A DNA stretch of 14,180 nt from an uncultured Mollicutes bacterium (GTDB taxonomy: Bacteria > Bacillota_I > Bacilli_A > Acholeplasmatales > Anaeroplasmataceae), in assembly GCA_937905855.1 (NCBI GenBank), contig CALCWU010000034.1:1-14180 (forward strand), read 5' to 3'. Under the pieces are notes generated by a model. The model did no database searches. It had not been told where the DNA came from and saw nothing but the letters and a program-made list of their open reading frames with translations. This document shows positions 1 through 8,319 of this stretch, piece by piece (position 1 is the stretch's first letter; the number at the start of each line of letters is the position of its first letter). Position numbers and translations under genes: made by a program.

Positions 1-1143
1 TTAACAACTATCACTAAGGAAAACCTAAGTGGTGCTAGAGTAGTAAGAGCTTTTTCTAAGGAAATATATGAGGAAAATCGTTTTGATGTATCTTCAAATG
101 ATTTAAAACGTGATTCAATAAAAGTTGGAAGAATTAGTGCTTTATTAAATCCAATTATTTCTATTATTGTTAATGTGGCTATTGTTTTAATTTTATATTT
201 TGGATCATTTAGAGTTAATAGTGGAACTATTTCGCAGGGTGATATGACGGCTTTGGCTAATTATATGAATCAAATTTTAGTAGCTATAGTGGTTGTTGCT
301 AATTTAGTTGTTATATTTACTAAGGCTTCTGCCTCTGCTAGTAGAATAAATGAGGTTTTTGCTGCTTCATCAAGTATTAAAAATGGTACTCTTGCTTCAG
401 GATCTGCGAATGAAAAAATTGTTTTTGATAATGTTTCATTTGCTTATAATGTGGATGCTAATAACGCCTTAGAAAATGCTAGTTTTAAAATTTTAGAGGG
501 GCAAATGGTAGGAATAATTGGCTCAACTGGCTGTGGTAAATCTACAATTATTCGTTTATTAGATCGTTTTTATGATCCAAATGAGGGGGTTATTTATTTT
601 AATGGTAATAATTTAAAGGATTATGATTTGACTTACCTTCATAGTAGAATAATTCCTGTTTTACAAAAAAGCTCTTTAATTTATGGAACTATTAGGGATA
701 ACATTTGCTTTGGTGAGGAATTTAGCGATGATGAAATTATTGAAGCCTTAAAAAATGCTCAAGCTTACGATTTTGTTATGCGTCAGCCTGAGGGATTAGA
801 CACAATTGTTTTAGAGGGAGGAAAAAATTTCTCAGGAGGAGAAAAGCAAAGATTATCAATTGCAAGAGCTCTTGTTAGAAAGCCTGAGGTTTTGATTTTA
901 GATGATTCATCTAGTGCTCTAGATTATAAAACAGATTATGAATTAAGAAAAGCTATAAGAGGATTAAATAAAAATCTAACAATTATTATTATTTCTGCTC
1001 GTGTAACCTCTATTAAAAATAGTGATATTATTTTAGCAATGGATGATGCTAAAATTGTGGGAATAGGTAAGCATGAGGAATTATTAAAAACCTCTAGTGT
1101 TTATAAAGATATTTATATTTCCCAAGAGGGAGGTAATAACTAA
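1..1143 (+). CDS. ABC exporter half-transporter, degenerate ATP-site subunit (5' partial)
   Basis: The reading frame is open from base 1, so the gene starts left of the window; 380 residues are visible. It looks like the C-terminal part of a type IV (MsbA/LmrA-like) exporter: end of the membrane domain with the coupling-helix sequence ENLSGARVVRAFSKE, then a nucleotide-binding domain. Visible-residue motifs are Walker A GSTGCGKST (174-182), Q-loop near PVLQKSS, signature FSGGEKQ (277-283) and Walker B LILDD (298-302). The residue after Walker B is Asp instead of the catalytic Glu, and the switch His is replaced (ISARVTS where IAHRLST is usual). This marks the degenerate half of a heterodimeric exporter. 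Its stop overlaps the next ABC gene by one base, so the two are probably cotranslated partners. The substrate cannot be read from sequence; the family usually exports drugs, lipids or peptides. Confidence 0.93.
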   Translation, partial: LTTITKENLSGARVVRAFSKEIYEENRFDVSSNDLKRDSIKVGRISALLNPIISIIVNVAIVLILYFGSFRVNSGTISQGDMTALANYMNQILVAIVVVANLVVIFTKASASASRINEVFAASSSIKNGTLASGSANEKIVFDNVSFAYNVDANNALENASFKILEGQMVGIIGSTGCGKSTIIRLLDRFYDPNEGVIYFNGNNLKDYDLTYLHSRIIPVLQKSSLIYGTIRDNICFGEEFSDDEIIEALKNAQAYDFVMRQPEGLDTIVLEGGKNFSGGEKQRLSIARALVRKPEVLILDDSSSALDYKTDYELRKAIRGLNKNLTIIIISARVTSIKNSDIILAMDDAKIVGIGKHEELLKTSSVYKDIYISQEGGNN

Positions 1144-2873
1144 TGTCAACTTTAAGAAGAATTATCGGATATTCAAAAAAGGAAGCTTGGCTTCTTATCT
1201 TAGCATTTATTTTCGCCATTATTAGTGTAGCAGCAACATTGTTTATTCCAATTATTGTTGGTAAGGCAATTGATGCAATGACAGAAAAGAACAACGTTGA
1301 TTTTGATTTAGTAATGAAAATAATTTATGCGCTACTTGGTATTTTAAGTATAGGTGCTTTAGCTAATTATTTATTAAATTTTATAATTTATGATGTTATC
1401 TATAAGCTTGTTTATAGAATGCGTAATGATGCCTTCTTTAAAATAACTAATTTACCAATTGCTTATATTGATCATCATATTCATGGTGATATTTTATCAA
1501 GGATTACTACTGATATTGATCAAATTAGTGATGGAATGCTTCAAACCTTCACTCAACTTTTGAGTGGTGTTTTAACTATTGCCTTCACCTTAGGCTTTAT
1601 GATTAGTATTTCTTGGCCGATTGCGATTGTAGTTATCGTTTTAACTCCACTTTCTTTAATATGTGCATCCTTAATTGCTAAGCTAAGCTATAAGGTATTT
1701 AAGGAGCAATCAAAAATTAAGGGTGAGATGTCAGGTTTAATGAATGAAATGTTTGAGCAATCACATTTGGTTGTAGCCTACGATTATCAGGATGATAGTA
1801 TTGCAAGATTTAAAGAAATTAATCAAAGACTTCATAAATGTGGTGTTAAGGCTCAATTTTTATCATCACTAGTTAATCCGACAACAAGATTTATTAATGC
1901 ACTTGTTTATGCTAGTGTTGGTGTTGCTGGTGCGTTATTTGCAATTAAGGGCTCAATAAGTGTTGGAACATTATATATATTCTTATCATATGCTTCATCA
2001 TATACAAAGCCATTTAATGAAATAAGTGCTGTTGTTGCTGAACTTCAAAATTCTCTTGCTAGTGCTAAACGTGTTTTTGAGCTTTTAGACGAGGAGATTG
2101 AGCATGAGGATCAAACTTTAGTTAGCATTAATGATGTTTTGGGAAATATTAAAATTGAGAATGTTGCATTCTCATATAACAAGGATAAGCCTTTAATTCA
2201 AAACTTTAATCTTGATGTTAAAAAGGGTGATTTAATTGCTATTGTTGGACCAACTGGCTGTGGTAAAACGACATTTATTAATTTATTAATGAGATTTTAT
2301 GATATTGATTCTGGTCATATTTATCTTGATGGATATGATACAGCTAAAATAACTAAAAAAAGTCTTAGAAATAATATTGGTATGGTATTACAGGATACTT
2401 GGCTATTTCAAGGCACAATTTATGATAATATTGCTTATGCTAAGGATGGTGCAACAAGAGATGAGGTGATTGAGGCTTCTAAAAAAAGCTATGCCCATAA
2501 TTTTATAATGAGAATGCCTAATGGCTATGATACTGTTATTTCTGATGCTGAGGGATTATCTGTTGGTCAAAAACAGCTTTTATGTATTGCAAGATTAATG
2601 CTTGCCTTACCTAATATCCTAATATTAGATGAAGCAACCTCAAATATTGATACTAGAACAGAAATCCTTGTTTCCAATGCTTTTAACAATTTGATGCAGG
2701 GAAGAACAACATTTATGATTGCCCATCGTTTGCAAACAATTAAGAGCGCTACTAAAATAATTGTTATGAAAAATGGTTCAATTATCGAAACCGGTACTCA
2801 TAATGAATTATTAGAAAAAAATGGTTTTTATGCCGAATTATATAATTCTCAATTTGCAAGTGTAGAAGAGTAA
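1143..2873 (+). CDS. ABC exporter half-transporter, catalytic-site subunit
   Basis: A complete 576-residue half-transporter: about six membrane helices in residues 15-300, then an ATPase domain. Motifs are Walker A GPTGCGKTT (369-377), Q-loop VLQDTWLF (415-422), signature LSVGQ (472-476, off the LSGGQ consensus), Walker B LILDE (493-497, catalytic Glu kept) and switch His528 in IAHRL. A good Glu and His with an altered signature are complementary to the upstream subunit, as in TM287/288-type heterodimers: the competent ATP site would use this Walker A/B and the partner's FSGGE signature. The ATG overlaps the upstream stop (TAATG) and is preceded by GGAGG. It sits in the inner membrane-equivalent (cytoplasmic membrane) as an ATP-driven exporter. 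Substrate unknown. No convincing terminator follows. Confidence 0.95.
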   Translation: MSTLRRIIGYSKKEAWLLILAFIFAIISVAATLFIPIIVGKAIDAMTEKNNVDFDLVMKIIYALLGILSIGALANYLLNFIIYDVIYKLVYRMRNDAFFKITNLPIAYIDHHIHGDILSRITTDIDQISDGMLQTFTQLLSGVLTIAFTLGFMISISWPIAIVVIVLTPLSLICASLIAKLSYKVFKEQSKIKGEMSGLMNEMFEQSHLVVAYDYQDDSIARFKEINQRLHKCGVKAQFLSSLVNPTTRFINALVYASVGVAGALFAIKGSISVGTLYIFLSYASSYTKPFNEISAVVAELQNSLASAKRVFELLDEEIEHEDQTLVSINDVLGNIKIENVAFSYNKDKPLIQNFNLDVKKGDLIAIVGPTGCGKTTFINLLMRFYDIDSGHIYLDGYDTAKITKKSLRNNIGMVLQDTWLFQGTIYDNIAYAKDGATRDEVIEASKKSYAHNFIMRMPNGYDTVISDAEGLSVGQKQLLCIARLMLALPNILILDEATSNIDTRTEILVSNAFNNLMQGRTTFMIAHRLQTIKSATKIIVMKNGSIIETGTHNELLEKNGFYAELYNSQFASVEE

Positions 2874-2905
2874 TAAAGTAAAGTGCTTACATTAATAAAA
2901 TGTTG

Positions 2906-2935
2906 TTGCATTTATTTAATTATTTATGGTATTAT
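2906..2935 (+). promoter_or_regulatory. Probable sigma-A promoter for the Na/Pi cotransporter operon
   Basis: A weak -35 (TTGCAT, 2906-2911) lies 18 bases before TATTAT (2930-2935), which carries an extended -10 TG at 2927-2928. It lies in the only gap (2874-2987) between the ABC genes and the next operon, about 50 bases before the start codon. This is a motif match only. Confidence 0.5.
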
Positions 2936-2987
2936 TGATTATGTAAAGATTTGGTAAATATTGAGTAAATGAAATAGGGAGGCCCTT

Positions 2988-4670
2988 ATGTTTCTTGCAA
3001 CGTCGGATTTTAGTATGCTGTTTACTATTATCAAAATTATTGGTGGTCTAGCTTTATTCCTATTTGGAATAAATTTAATGAGTGATAGCTTAAAGAGATT
3101 AGCTGGGAATAAGTTAAAGATGATTATTGAAAAAACTACTAACACCCCATTTAAAGGAATTTTAGTTGGTGCTTTTGTTACGGTTTTAATTCAATCATCA
3201 TCTGGTACAACAGCTCTTACTGTTGGACTTGTTAGTGCTGGTCTTATGACCTTCCCTCAGGCTGTTGGTGTAATTATGGGAGCAAATATTGGTACAACAG
3301 TTACATCGGTTTTAATAAGCCTTGATGTATCAAAATATGCCTTAGTGTTTGTTTCTATTGGCTCATTTATAATTTTCTTTTCTAAAAAGACTAAGGTTAA
3401 GGAACTTGGAAATGTAGTATTAGGCTTTGGTTTGTTGTTTTATGGCCTTGAACTAATGTCTACAGGACTTGATTCAATATTGGAGCAATATTCTGATGTG
3501 GCAAATAACATTTTCCAAACATTTGGACAGTGGCCAATTCTTGGTTTATTTGTTGGTATTATTTTTACAGCCTTAATTCAATCAAGTGCGGCAGCAATTG
3601 GTATTTTACAATCACTATATGCTGTTGGTAATTTAAGCCTTGTAGGTGCTATTCCTATTTTACTTGGTGCCAATATTGGTACATGCATTACGGCTGTCCT
3701 TGCTGCTTGGGGGTCATCTGTTGAGGCTAAAAGAACGGCTCTTGTTCACGCATTATTTAATATAATTGGTGCTTTGATTTTTATGATTTTACTAAGATGG
3801 GCTTATGCTCCATTTATTCATTGGCTTGAGATAAAGATGCATTTATCTGCCAAGATGACGATTTCAGTAGCTCATATTATCTTTAATTTGGTTTCAACAT
3901 TTATATTATTCTTCTTTATTAAGTATTTGGTATGGATTGCTAATAAGGTTATTAAGGATAAGGAAGAAGAAAATGTAATAATTCATGGACTTAGTGATTA
4001 TTCTTTAATATCAAGATCTCCGGCTGTAGCAATTGAGTTTGCTAAAAAAGCTGTTGATTATATGGGTGAAAGAACTATTGAATATTTTAATTTAACAAAG
4101 AATTTTTCATTTACAAATATTCCAGGTACCAAAGAAAAGGCTGATAATTATGAACAAGAAATTAATAGCCTTGATAAACGAATTCATGATTATTTAATTA
4201 AATTTACTTTAATTGATTCCTTAGATAAGGATACATCAAATAAATTATCTAAATATCTTGATACAATAAAGGATTTGGAAAGAATAGGCGATCATTGTAC
4301 AAATATCGTCGATTTCTTTAATGAAAGATATGAAGATAAGCAAACATTATCTACTGAGGGCGCTGAGGATTTAAAGACAATGTATGATACCTTAGATGAT
4401 ATGGTTCATTCATCAATTTTATCGCTTGCATCTTGGAATAAGGATATGGCTCTTGGTGTTTCTCCAAATGAAGAAAAGGTTGATAAAATGGAAGAGGTAT
4501 TTAGAAAAAAGCATATTTTACGTATTAATAATGGGGTATGTAGTGTTTCAAGTACTGATTATTATGTTGATATTTTATCAAATCTAGAAAGAATAGGCGA
4601 TCATTCTAATAACATCGCTAGTAATGTTATTAATGATGAATATTGCCAATTTGACGAATTTAATCATTAA
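2988..4670 (+). CDS. Na/Pi cotransporter family protein with PhoU-like domain
   Basis: The 560-residue protein has the two inverted repeats of the PNaS (SLC34/NptA/YjbB) family. Repeat 1 has QSSSGTT (69-75) and GANIGTTVTS (98-107); repeat 2 has QSSAA (198-202) and GANIGTCITA (227-236). The paired QSS motifs are the substrate/sodium-binding elements of this family. After the last helix (about residue 320) comes a cytoplasmic PhoU-like tail with two copies of the metal-binding helix motif, ERIGDHCTNI (431-440) and ERIGDHSNNI (534-543). The expected role is sodium-coupled phosphate transport across the cytoplasmic membrane, with the PhoU tail sensing or gating; bacterial YjbB is reported to favour phosphate export. 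Start: ATG after GGGAGG. First gene of an operon with DUF1538 and P-II genes downstream. Confidence 0.93.
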   Translation: MFLATSDFSMLFTIIKIIGGLALFLFGINLMSDSLKRLAGNKLKMIIEKTTNTPFKGILVGAFVTVLIQSSSGTTALTVGLVSAGLMTFPQAVGVIMGANIGTTVTSVLISLDVSKYALVFVSIGSFIIFFSKKTKVKELGNVVLGFGLLFYGLELMSTGLDSILEQYSDVANNIFQTFGQWPILGLFVGIIFTALIQSSAAAIGILQSLYAVGNLSLVGAIPILLGANIGTCITAVLAAWGSSVEAKRTALVHALFNIIGALIFMILLRWAYAPFIHWLEIKMHLSAKMTISVAHIIFNLVSTFILFFFIKYLVWIANKVIKDKEEENVIIHGLSDYSLISRSPAVAIEFAKKAVDYMGERTIEYFNLTKNFSFTNIPGTKEKADNYEQEINSLDKRIHDYLIKFTLIDSLDKDTSNKLSKYLDTIKDLERIGDHCTNIVDFFNERYEDKQTLSTEGAEDLKTMYDTLDDMVHSSILSLASWNKDMALGVSPNEEKVDKMEEVFRKKHILRINNGVCSVSSTDYYVDILSNLERIGDHSNNIASNVINDEYCQFDEFNH

Positions 4671-4686
4671 AAATGGGGTGAAAAAA

Positions 4687-6210
4687 GTGATTGAACAAAT
4701 CAAATTTAAGATTAAAGAATCTTTTTCATCAATTATGCCAATCACTTTAATAGTTCTTTTATTAAGCATTAGCTTAGTAAATATGCAAAGTGGTACTTTT
4801 ATGTCATTTGTGGTAGGTGCTATATTTCTTATTATTGGAATGGCACTATTTGGAATTGGTGCAGATCTTAGTATGCTTACAATTGGTTCGAAGCTTGGTA
4901 AGAGGATGGCCCAATCTAAAAACATTTGGATTATTTCTTTTATTTCTTTAATTATTGGAATAATTGTAACTGTTTCTGAGCCTGATTTATCAATACTTGC
5001 TAATCAGGTTAATGGCGTTGATAATATGGTTTTAATTTTGACAGTTTCTATTGGCGTTGGAATATTTTTATGCTTTGCAGTATTAAGAATTATTTTTAAG
5101 ATACCGTTAAATATAATGCTTATTGTTCTTTATACAGCTATATTTATTTTAACTATTTTTGTTCCTAAAAGCTTTATTGCTGTTTCATTTGATGCTGGCG
5201 GTGTAACTACAGGACCAATGACTGTTCCATTTATTATGTCTCTTGGTGTAGGTATTGCCTCTATTAACTCTTCAAAGGGTAGCCAGGATGATTCATTTGG
5301 CTTAGTTGCTCTTTGTAGTGTAGGACCTATTTTGTCTACTATGATACTTGGCATTGTATTCAAACTTGAGGGTGGAAACTATGAACTTAGTGAGGTTATT
5401 AATCCTACTACAACCAAGGATGTTTTATTCCTATATGGACACGGAATTTTTGACTATATGAAGGAGGTTGGCTTAGCATTATGTCCAATTATTGTTTTCT
5501 TCATTTTATTTCAGTTAATTAATCGCCCATTTTCTAAAAAACAGCTTATTAGAATTTGTATTGGCTTATTATTCACATATATTGGCCTTGTTTTATTCTT
5601 GACAGGAGCAAATGTTGGATTTATGCCAATTGGTATAGAAATTGGTAGTACACTTGGTGGTATATGGCATGGTATTTTATTAGTGCCTCTAGGACTTTTG
5701 ATTGGTTATTTCGTGGTTTCTGCTGAGCCAGCAATTCACGTTTTAACTAAACAGGTTGAACAAATGTCAAGTGGTGCAATTTCAGCTTCATTTATGATGC
5801 TAAGCCTTTCAATTGGTGTTGCCCTTGCGGTAGGCCTAGCGATGCTTAGAGTAATTACAGGTATTTCAATTTTATGGTTTTTAATTCCTCTTTATATTAT
5901 TGCTCTTGCATTAACATTCTTTATTCCTAAGTTTTTCTCGGGTGTTGCCTTTGACTCAGGCGGTGTTGCTTCAGGAGCGATGGTTTCAGCCTTTGTTTTA
6001 CCAATGGCTATAGGAGCTTGTGTAGCTGTTGGTGGTAACGTTATGACTGATGCCTTTGGCTGTGTGGCCTTTGTAGCCTTAACGCCAATTATTTCTATTG
6101 AGATAAGTGGTCTTATTTATAAAATAAAATCTAATCGTTTAACTAATTCATTATATAGTGAAGAAGAAACTATTATCGATTATGATGAGGTGATTAATGA
6201 TGGAAGATAA
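4687..6210 (+). CDS. DUF1538 family membrane transporter, two tandem repeats
   Basis: I chose the GTG at 4687 (507 residues): it follows GGGGTG at a proper distance and lies 16 bases after the previous stop. The in-frame ATG at 4624 would overlap the upstream gene by 47 bases and add a non-family extension. The protein is almost all membrane helix and consists of two DUF1538 repeats. SEPDL (about residue 97) matches SAEPA (345). FDAGGVTTGPM (168) matches FDSGGVASGAM (422). A DSFG...GPI segment matches DAFG...TPI. Repeated acidic-Gly motifs inside helices suggest an ion-coupled carrier. DUF1538 proteins UmpA/UmpB of Halomonas were reported as a Na+(Li+,K+)/H+ antiporter, as I recall; whether this protein does that is inference. 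It overlaps the following P-II-like gene by 14 bases, so P-II control of this transporter is likely. Confidence 0.9.
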   Translation: MIEQIKFKIKESFSSIMPITLIVLLLSISLVNMQSGTFMSFVVGAIFLIIGMALFGIGADLSMLTIGSKLGKRMAQSKNIWIISFISLIIGIIVTVSEPDLSILANQVNGVDNMVLILTVSIGVGIFLCFAVLRIIFKIPLNIMLIVLYTAIFILTIFVPKSFIAVSFDAGGVTTGPMTVPFIMSLGVGIASINSSKGSQDDSFGLVALCSVGPILSTMILGIVFKLEGGNYELSEVINPTTTKDVLFLYGHGIFDYMKEVGLALCPIIVFFILFQLINRPFSKKQLIRICIGLLFTYIGLVLFLTGANVGFMPIGIEIGSTLGGIWHGILLVPLGLLIGYFVVSAEPAIHVLTKQVEQMSSGAISASFMMLSLSIGVALAVGLAMLRVITGISILWFLIPLYIIALALTFFIPKFFSGVAFDSGGVASGAMVSAFVLPMAIGACVAVGGNVMTDAFGCVAFVALTPIISIEISGLIYKIKSNRLTNSLYSEEETIIDYDEVINDGR

Positions 6211-6916
6211 AAAGAAAAAGCAGTCTAATCGAAGAGTTAAAATGCTTATTAGTATTGTTAATCACCAAACTGGAGATAAGATCTCTAATTATATAAATGA
6301 AACCTGTGTCGGTATTAATTTTGAAACTATGGGTGTAGGAACAGCTAAAACTAATTTATTATCATATTTTGGACTTGGTAGTACCTCTAAGGATGTTTTA
6401 ATTAGTTTGATACCAGATGATATGGAAATTAAAATTCTTAAGGAAATAGCTAGAAGATTTGAGCTATATTTACCTGGTAATGGTATTGCCTTTAGTTTAC
6501 CTGTTAATAGTATATCTAGTGTTATAAATAATACAATCTTATCAACTCCTATTAAAAAGGAAGAAACGCATAGAAAGGGTGTAAAGCTTATGGAGAACAA
6601 ATATGTTTTAATTGTATGTAGTGTAAAGCAAAAGCTAACTGATAGTGTTTTAGATGCTGCAAGAGAAGCAGGAGCAACCGGTGGTACTATCGTTAATGGC
6701 CGTGGAGTTTGTAATGACAAGGCTGAGCATTTTCTTGGTGTTACCCTTCATGATGCTGTTGATATTGTTTTAATTTTAAGCTTAAATGATAACAAACATG
6801 TTATAATGGATGCTATAAAGAATGTAGCTGGTATTTCAAGTGAAGGTAATGGAGTATTATTTTCTTTACCAGTTGATGATATTGTTGGTATTGGAAGATT
6901 TGATGAAAAAAAATAA
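6197..6916 (+). CDS. Tandem P-II-like regulatory protein
   Basis: This 239-residue protein holds two P-II-like ferredoxin folds. Domain 1 (about 12-110) includes GVGTAKTNLLSYFGLG and ends PGNGIAFSLPV (93-103). Domain 2 (about 134-235) includes GATGGTIVNGRGV (159-171), VDIVLILSL and the C-terminal GNGVLFSLPVDDIVGIG (217-233). The classical uridylylated T-loop tyrosine motif is absent, so it is not a GlnB/GlnK orthologue. P-II proteins usually bind ATP/ADP and a small effector and clamp onto a transporter or enzyme; overlap with the DUF1538 gene points to that membrane protein as its partner. GAGG at 6187-6190 serves ATG 6197 or the adjacent ATG 6200; either start is possible. A terminator overlaps its stop codon, ending the operon. 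Confidence 0.88.
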   Translation: MMEDKKKKQSNRRVKMLISIVNHQTGDKISNYINETCVGINFETMGVGTAKTNLLSYFGLGSTSKDVLISLIPDDMEIKILKEIARRFELYLPGNGIAFSLPVNSISSVINNTILSTPIKKEETHRKGVKLMENKYVLIVCSVKQKLTDSVLDAAREAGATGGTIVNGRGVCNDKAEHFLGVTLHDAVDIVLILSLNDNKHVIMDAIKNVAGISSEGNGVLFSLPVDDIVGIGRFDEKK

Positions 6917-6936
6917 AAGACAGAAATGTCTTTTTT
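6915..6936 (+). terminator. Intrinsic terminator after the P-II-like gene
   Basis: Stem AAAAGACA / TGTCTTTT (6915-6922 with 6927-6934) closes a GAAA tetraloop and runs into six T. It begins at the stop codon of the P-II-like gene and ends 24 bases before the next ATG, so some read-through or a promoter inside the P-II gene must serve ylmH. Confidence 0.8.
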
Positions 6937-6959
6937 CTTTAGGATGATGGTTTGGTAGT

Positions 6960-7688
6960 ATGGATAAAGAAGAAATTTTTTTAGCTAACCTTAAGGATGC
7001 TAAGGTAAATGCCGAATTTAATAATAGAATTACTCTTTTTAGATTTTTAGATCTTCATGAACAGGAACTAGTAAAAAGATATATTGGTGATTCATTAAAT
7101 GTTTATTTTTCATCTGGATTTAATGATGGTGAATATAAGAGATGCATTATTGCTCCCTTTCCTATAAATCCTGATTTTAAGATTACGATATTAGAGGTAT
7201 GCTATGATAAAAGATTTATAAGTCTTGGTCATAAAAACATTTTGGGTGCATTGATGTCACTTGGTATTAAAAGAGATGTTATTGGTGATATTGTTTTTGC
7301 AGATAATAAATATTTTGTTGCAGTAGTTTCGGAAATGAAGGATTTTTTAATAAATGAGGTTAAAAAAGAAAATATTAGGTTTTCTTTAGAGGAAAGGGAA
7401 AATGTTAATGTTTCCTTTAGTGAAGAATACGAGACCAAATTATATTTTTTGGCTAGTATGAGGCTTGACTTATGTATTAGTCAGGTTTATCATTTATCAA
7501 GAGCGGAATCATTTGATTTAATAAGTGGTGGTTTTGTTAAGCTTAATCATGTTTTATGCCAAAACCCAAGTAAAATGCTTGCCGCTAATGATGTTGTAAG
7601 TGTTAGAACTAAAGGGAGAATGAAGGTTTTTTCAATTATGGAAAAAACAAAAAGTGGAAAAATTAAGGCTATGCTAGGGAGGTTGTAG
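6960..7688 (+). CDS. ylmH: YlmH-like S4-domain RNA-binding protein
   Basis: At 242 residues it has the usual YlmH length and layout: an N-terminal region with the family signature HKNILGALMSLGIKRDVIGDI (91-111), then a C-terminal S4 RNA-binding domain (about 166-225, MRLDLCISQVYHLSR... with GGFVKLN). In Bacillus subtilis YlmH binds ribosomal particles and has been linked to ribosome-associated quality control, like its relative RqcP; in many Firmicutes it sits beside division genes. Here it instead heads a group with uridine kinase and MTA/SAH nucleosidase. The ribosome binding site is weak and distant (AGGATGATGG, 6941-6950), which may mean low expression. Three bases separate it from udk, whose Shine-Dalgarno lies in its last codons. 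Confidence 0.88.
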   Translation: MDKEEIFLANLKDAKVNAEFNNRITLFRFLDLHEQELVKRYIGDSLNVYFSSGFNDGEYKRCIIAPFPINPDFKITILEVCYDKRFISLGHKNILGALMSLGIKRDVIGDIVFADNKYFVAVVSEMKDFLINEVKKENIRFSLEERENVNVSFSEEYETKLYFLASMRLDLCISQVYHLSRAESFDLISGGFVKLNHVLCQNPSKMLAANDVVSVRTKGRMKVFSIMEKTKSGKIKAMLGRL

Positions 7689-7690
7689 TA

Positions 7691-8317
7691 ATGAAGCCAA
7701 TTTTAATTTGTATTGCTGGGGGAACCGCCTCAGGAAAAACAACTGTTGTTCAAAAGGTTAAGGCAATGTTTTCTAACGAGGATTTAAGTGTGATTGAAAC
7801 TGACAATTATTATAAGGATTTATCACATTTAAGTCTTGAGGATAGAAAAAAGGTTAATTATGATCATCCTAATTCTGTTGACCTAGATTTGGTGTACGAG
7901 CATTTATGTATGTTACTAGATGGGAAAAGTATAAATATGCCTGTTTATGATTTTAAGGAGCATAATCGTGTTAGTAATAAATATATTACCCTAGAGCCAA
8001 CAAAGATTATATTATTTGAAGGTATTTTTGCTTTATATGATGAAAGAATTAGAAATTTAGCTAGTATTAAGCTATTTGTTGAAAGTGATGCAGATATTAG
8101 ATTTATTAGAAGATTAACAAGAGATATTAAAGAGCGTGGAAGAAGTATGGAGGAGGTTATAAAGCAATATCTTGCGACTGTAAAGCCATCATATGATGTC
8201 TTTATTGCTCCTACAAAAAGATATGCTGATATAATTATTCCTAATGATTTTTCACACGAGGTTGCAGTTGATTTTATTGCTGCTAGATTAAAGGATTTAG
8301 CAAGAAAGGAAGAATAA
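7691..8317 (+). CDS. udk: Uridine kinase
   Basis: The 208-residue length matches uridine/cytidine kinase, which phosphorylates uridine or cytidine to UMP or CMP with ATP or GTP (pyrimidine salvage, cytosol). Seen motifs: P-loop GGTASGKTT (10-18), TDNYYKD (37-43) with the Asp expected to be catalytic, NYDHPNSVD (56-64), PVYDFKEHNR (84-93) for nucleoside binding, and the lid sequence RLTRDIKERGRS (141-152). The ATG follows GGGAGG within the end of ylmH. Two bases separate its stop from mtnN, so the three genes are one transcription unit. Confidence 0.95.
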   Translation: MKPILICIAGGTASGKTTVVQKVKAMFSNEDLSVIETDNYYKDLSHLSLEDRKKVNYDHPNSVDLDLVYEHLCMLLDGKSINMPVYDFKEHNRVSNKYITLEPTKIILFEGIFALYDERIRNLASIKLFVESDADIRFIRRLTRDIKERGRSMEEVIKQYLATVKPSYDVFIAPTKRYADIIIPNDFSHEVAVDFIAARLKDLARKEE

Positions 8318-8319
8318 AA

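Noticed and set aside
2874..2905. Terminator after the ABC pair
   Set aside because: Only a short weak stem (AAATG/CATTT) without a T run is seen, and it overlaps the candidate -35.
4624..4686. ATG at 4624 as the start of the DUF1538 protein
   Set aside because: It overlaps the Na/Pi gene by 47 bases, has no ribosome binding site and adds residues unlike the family; the GTG at 4687 has a good site.
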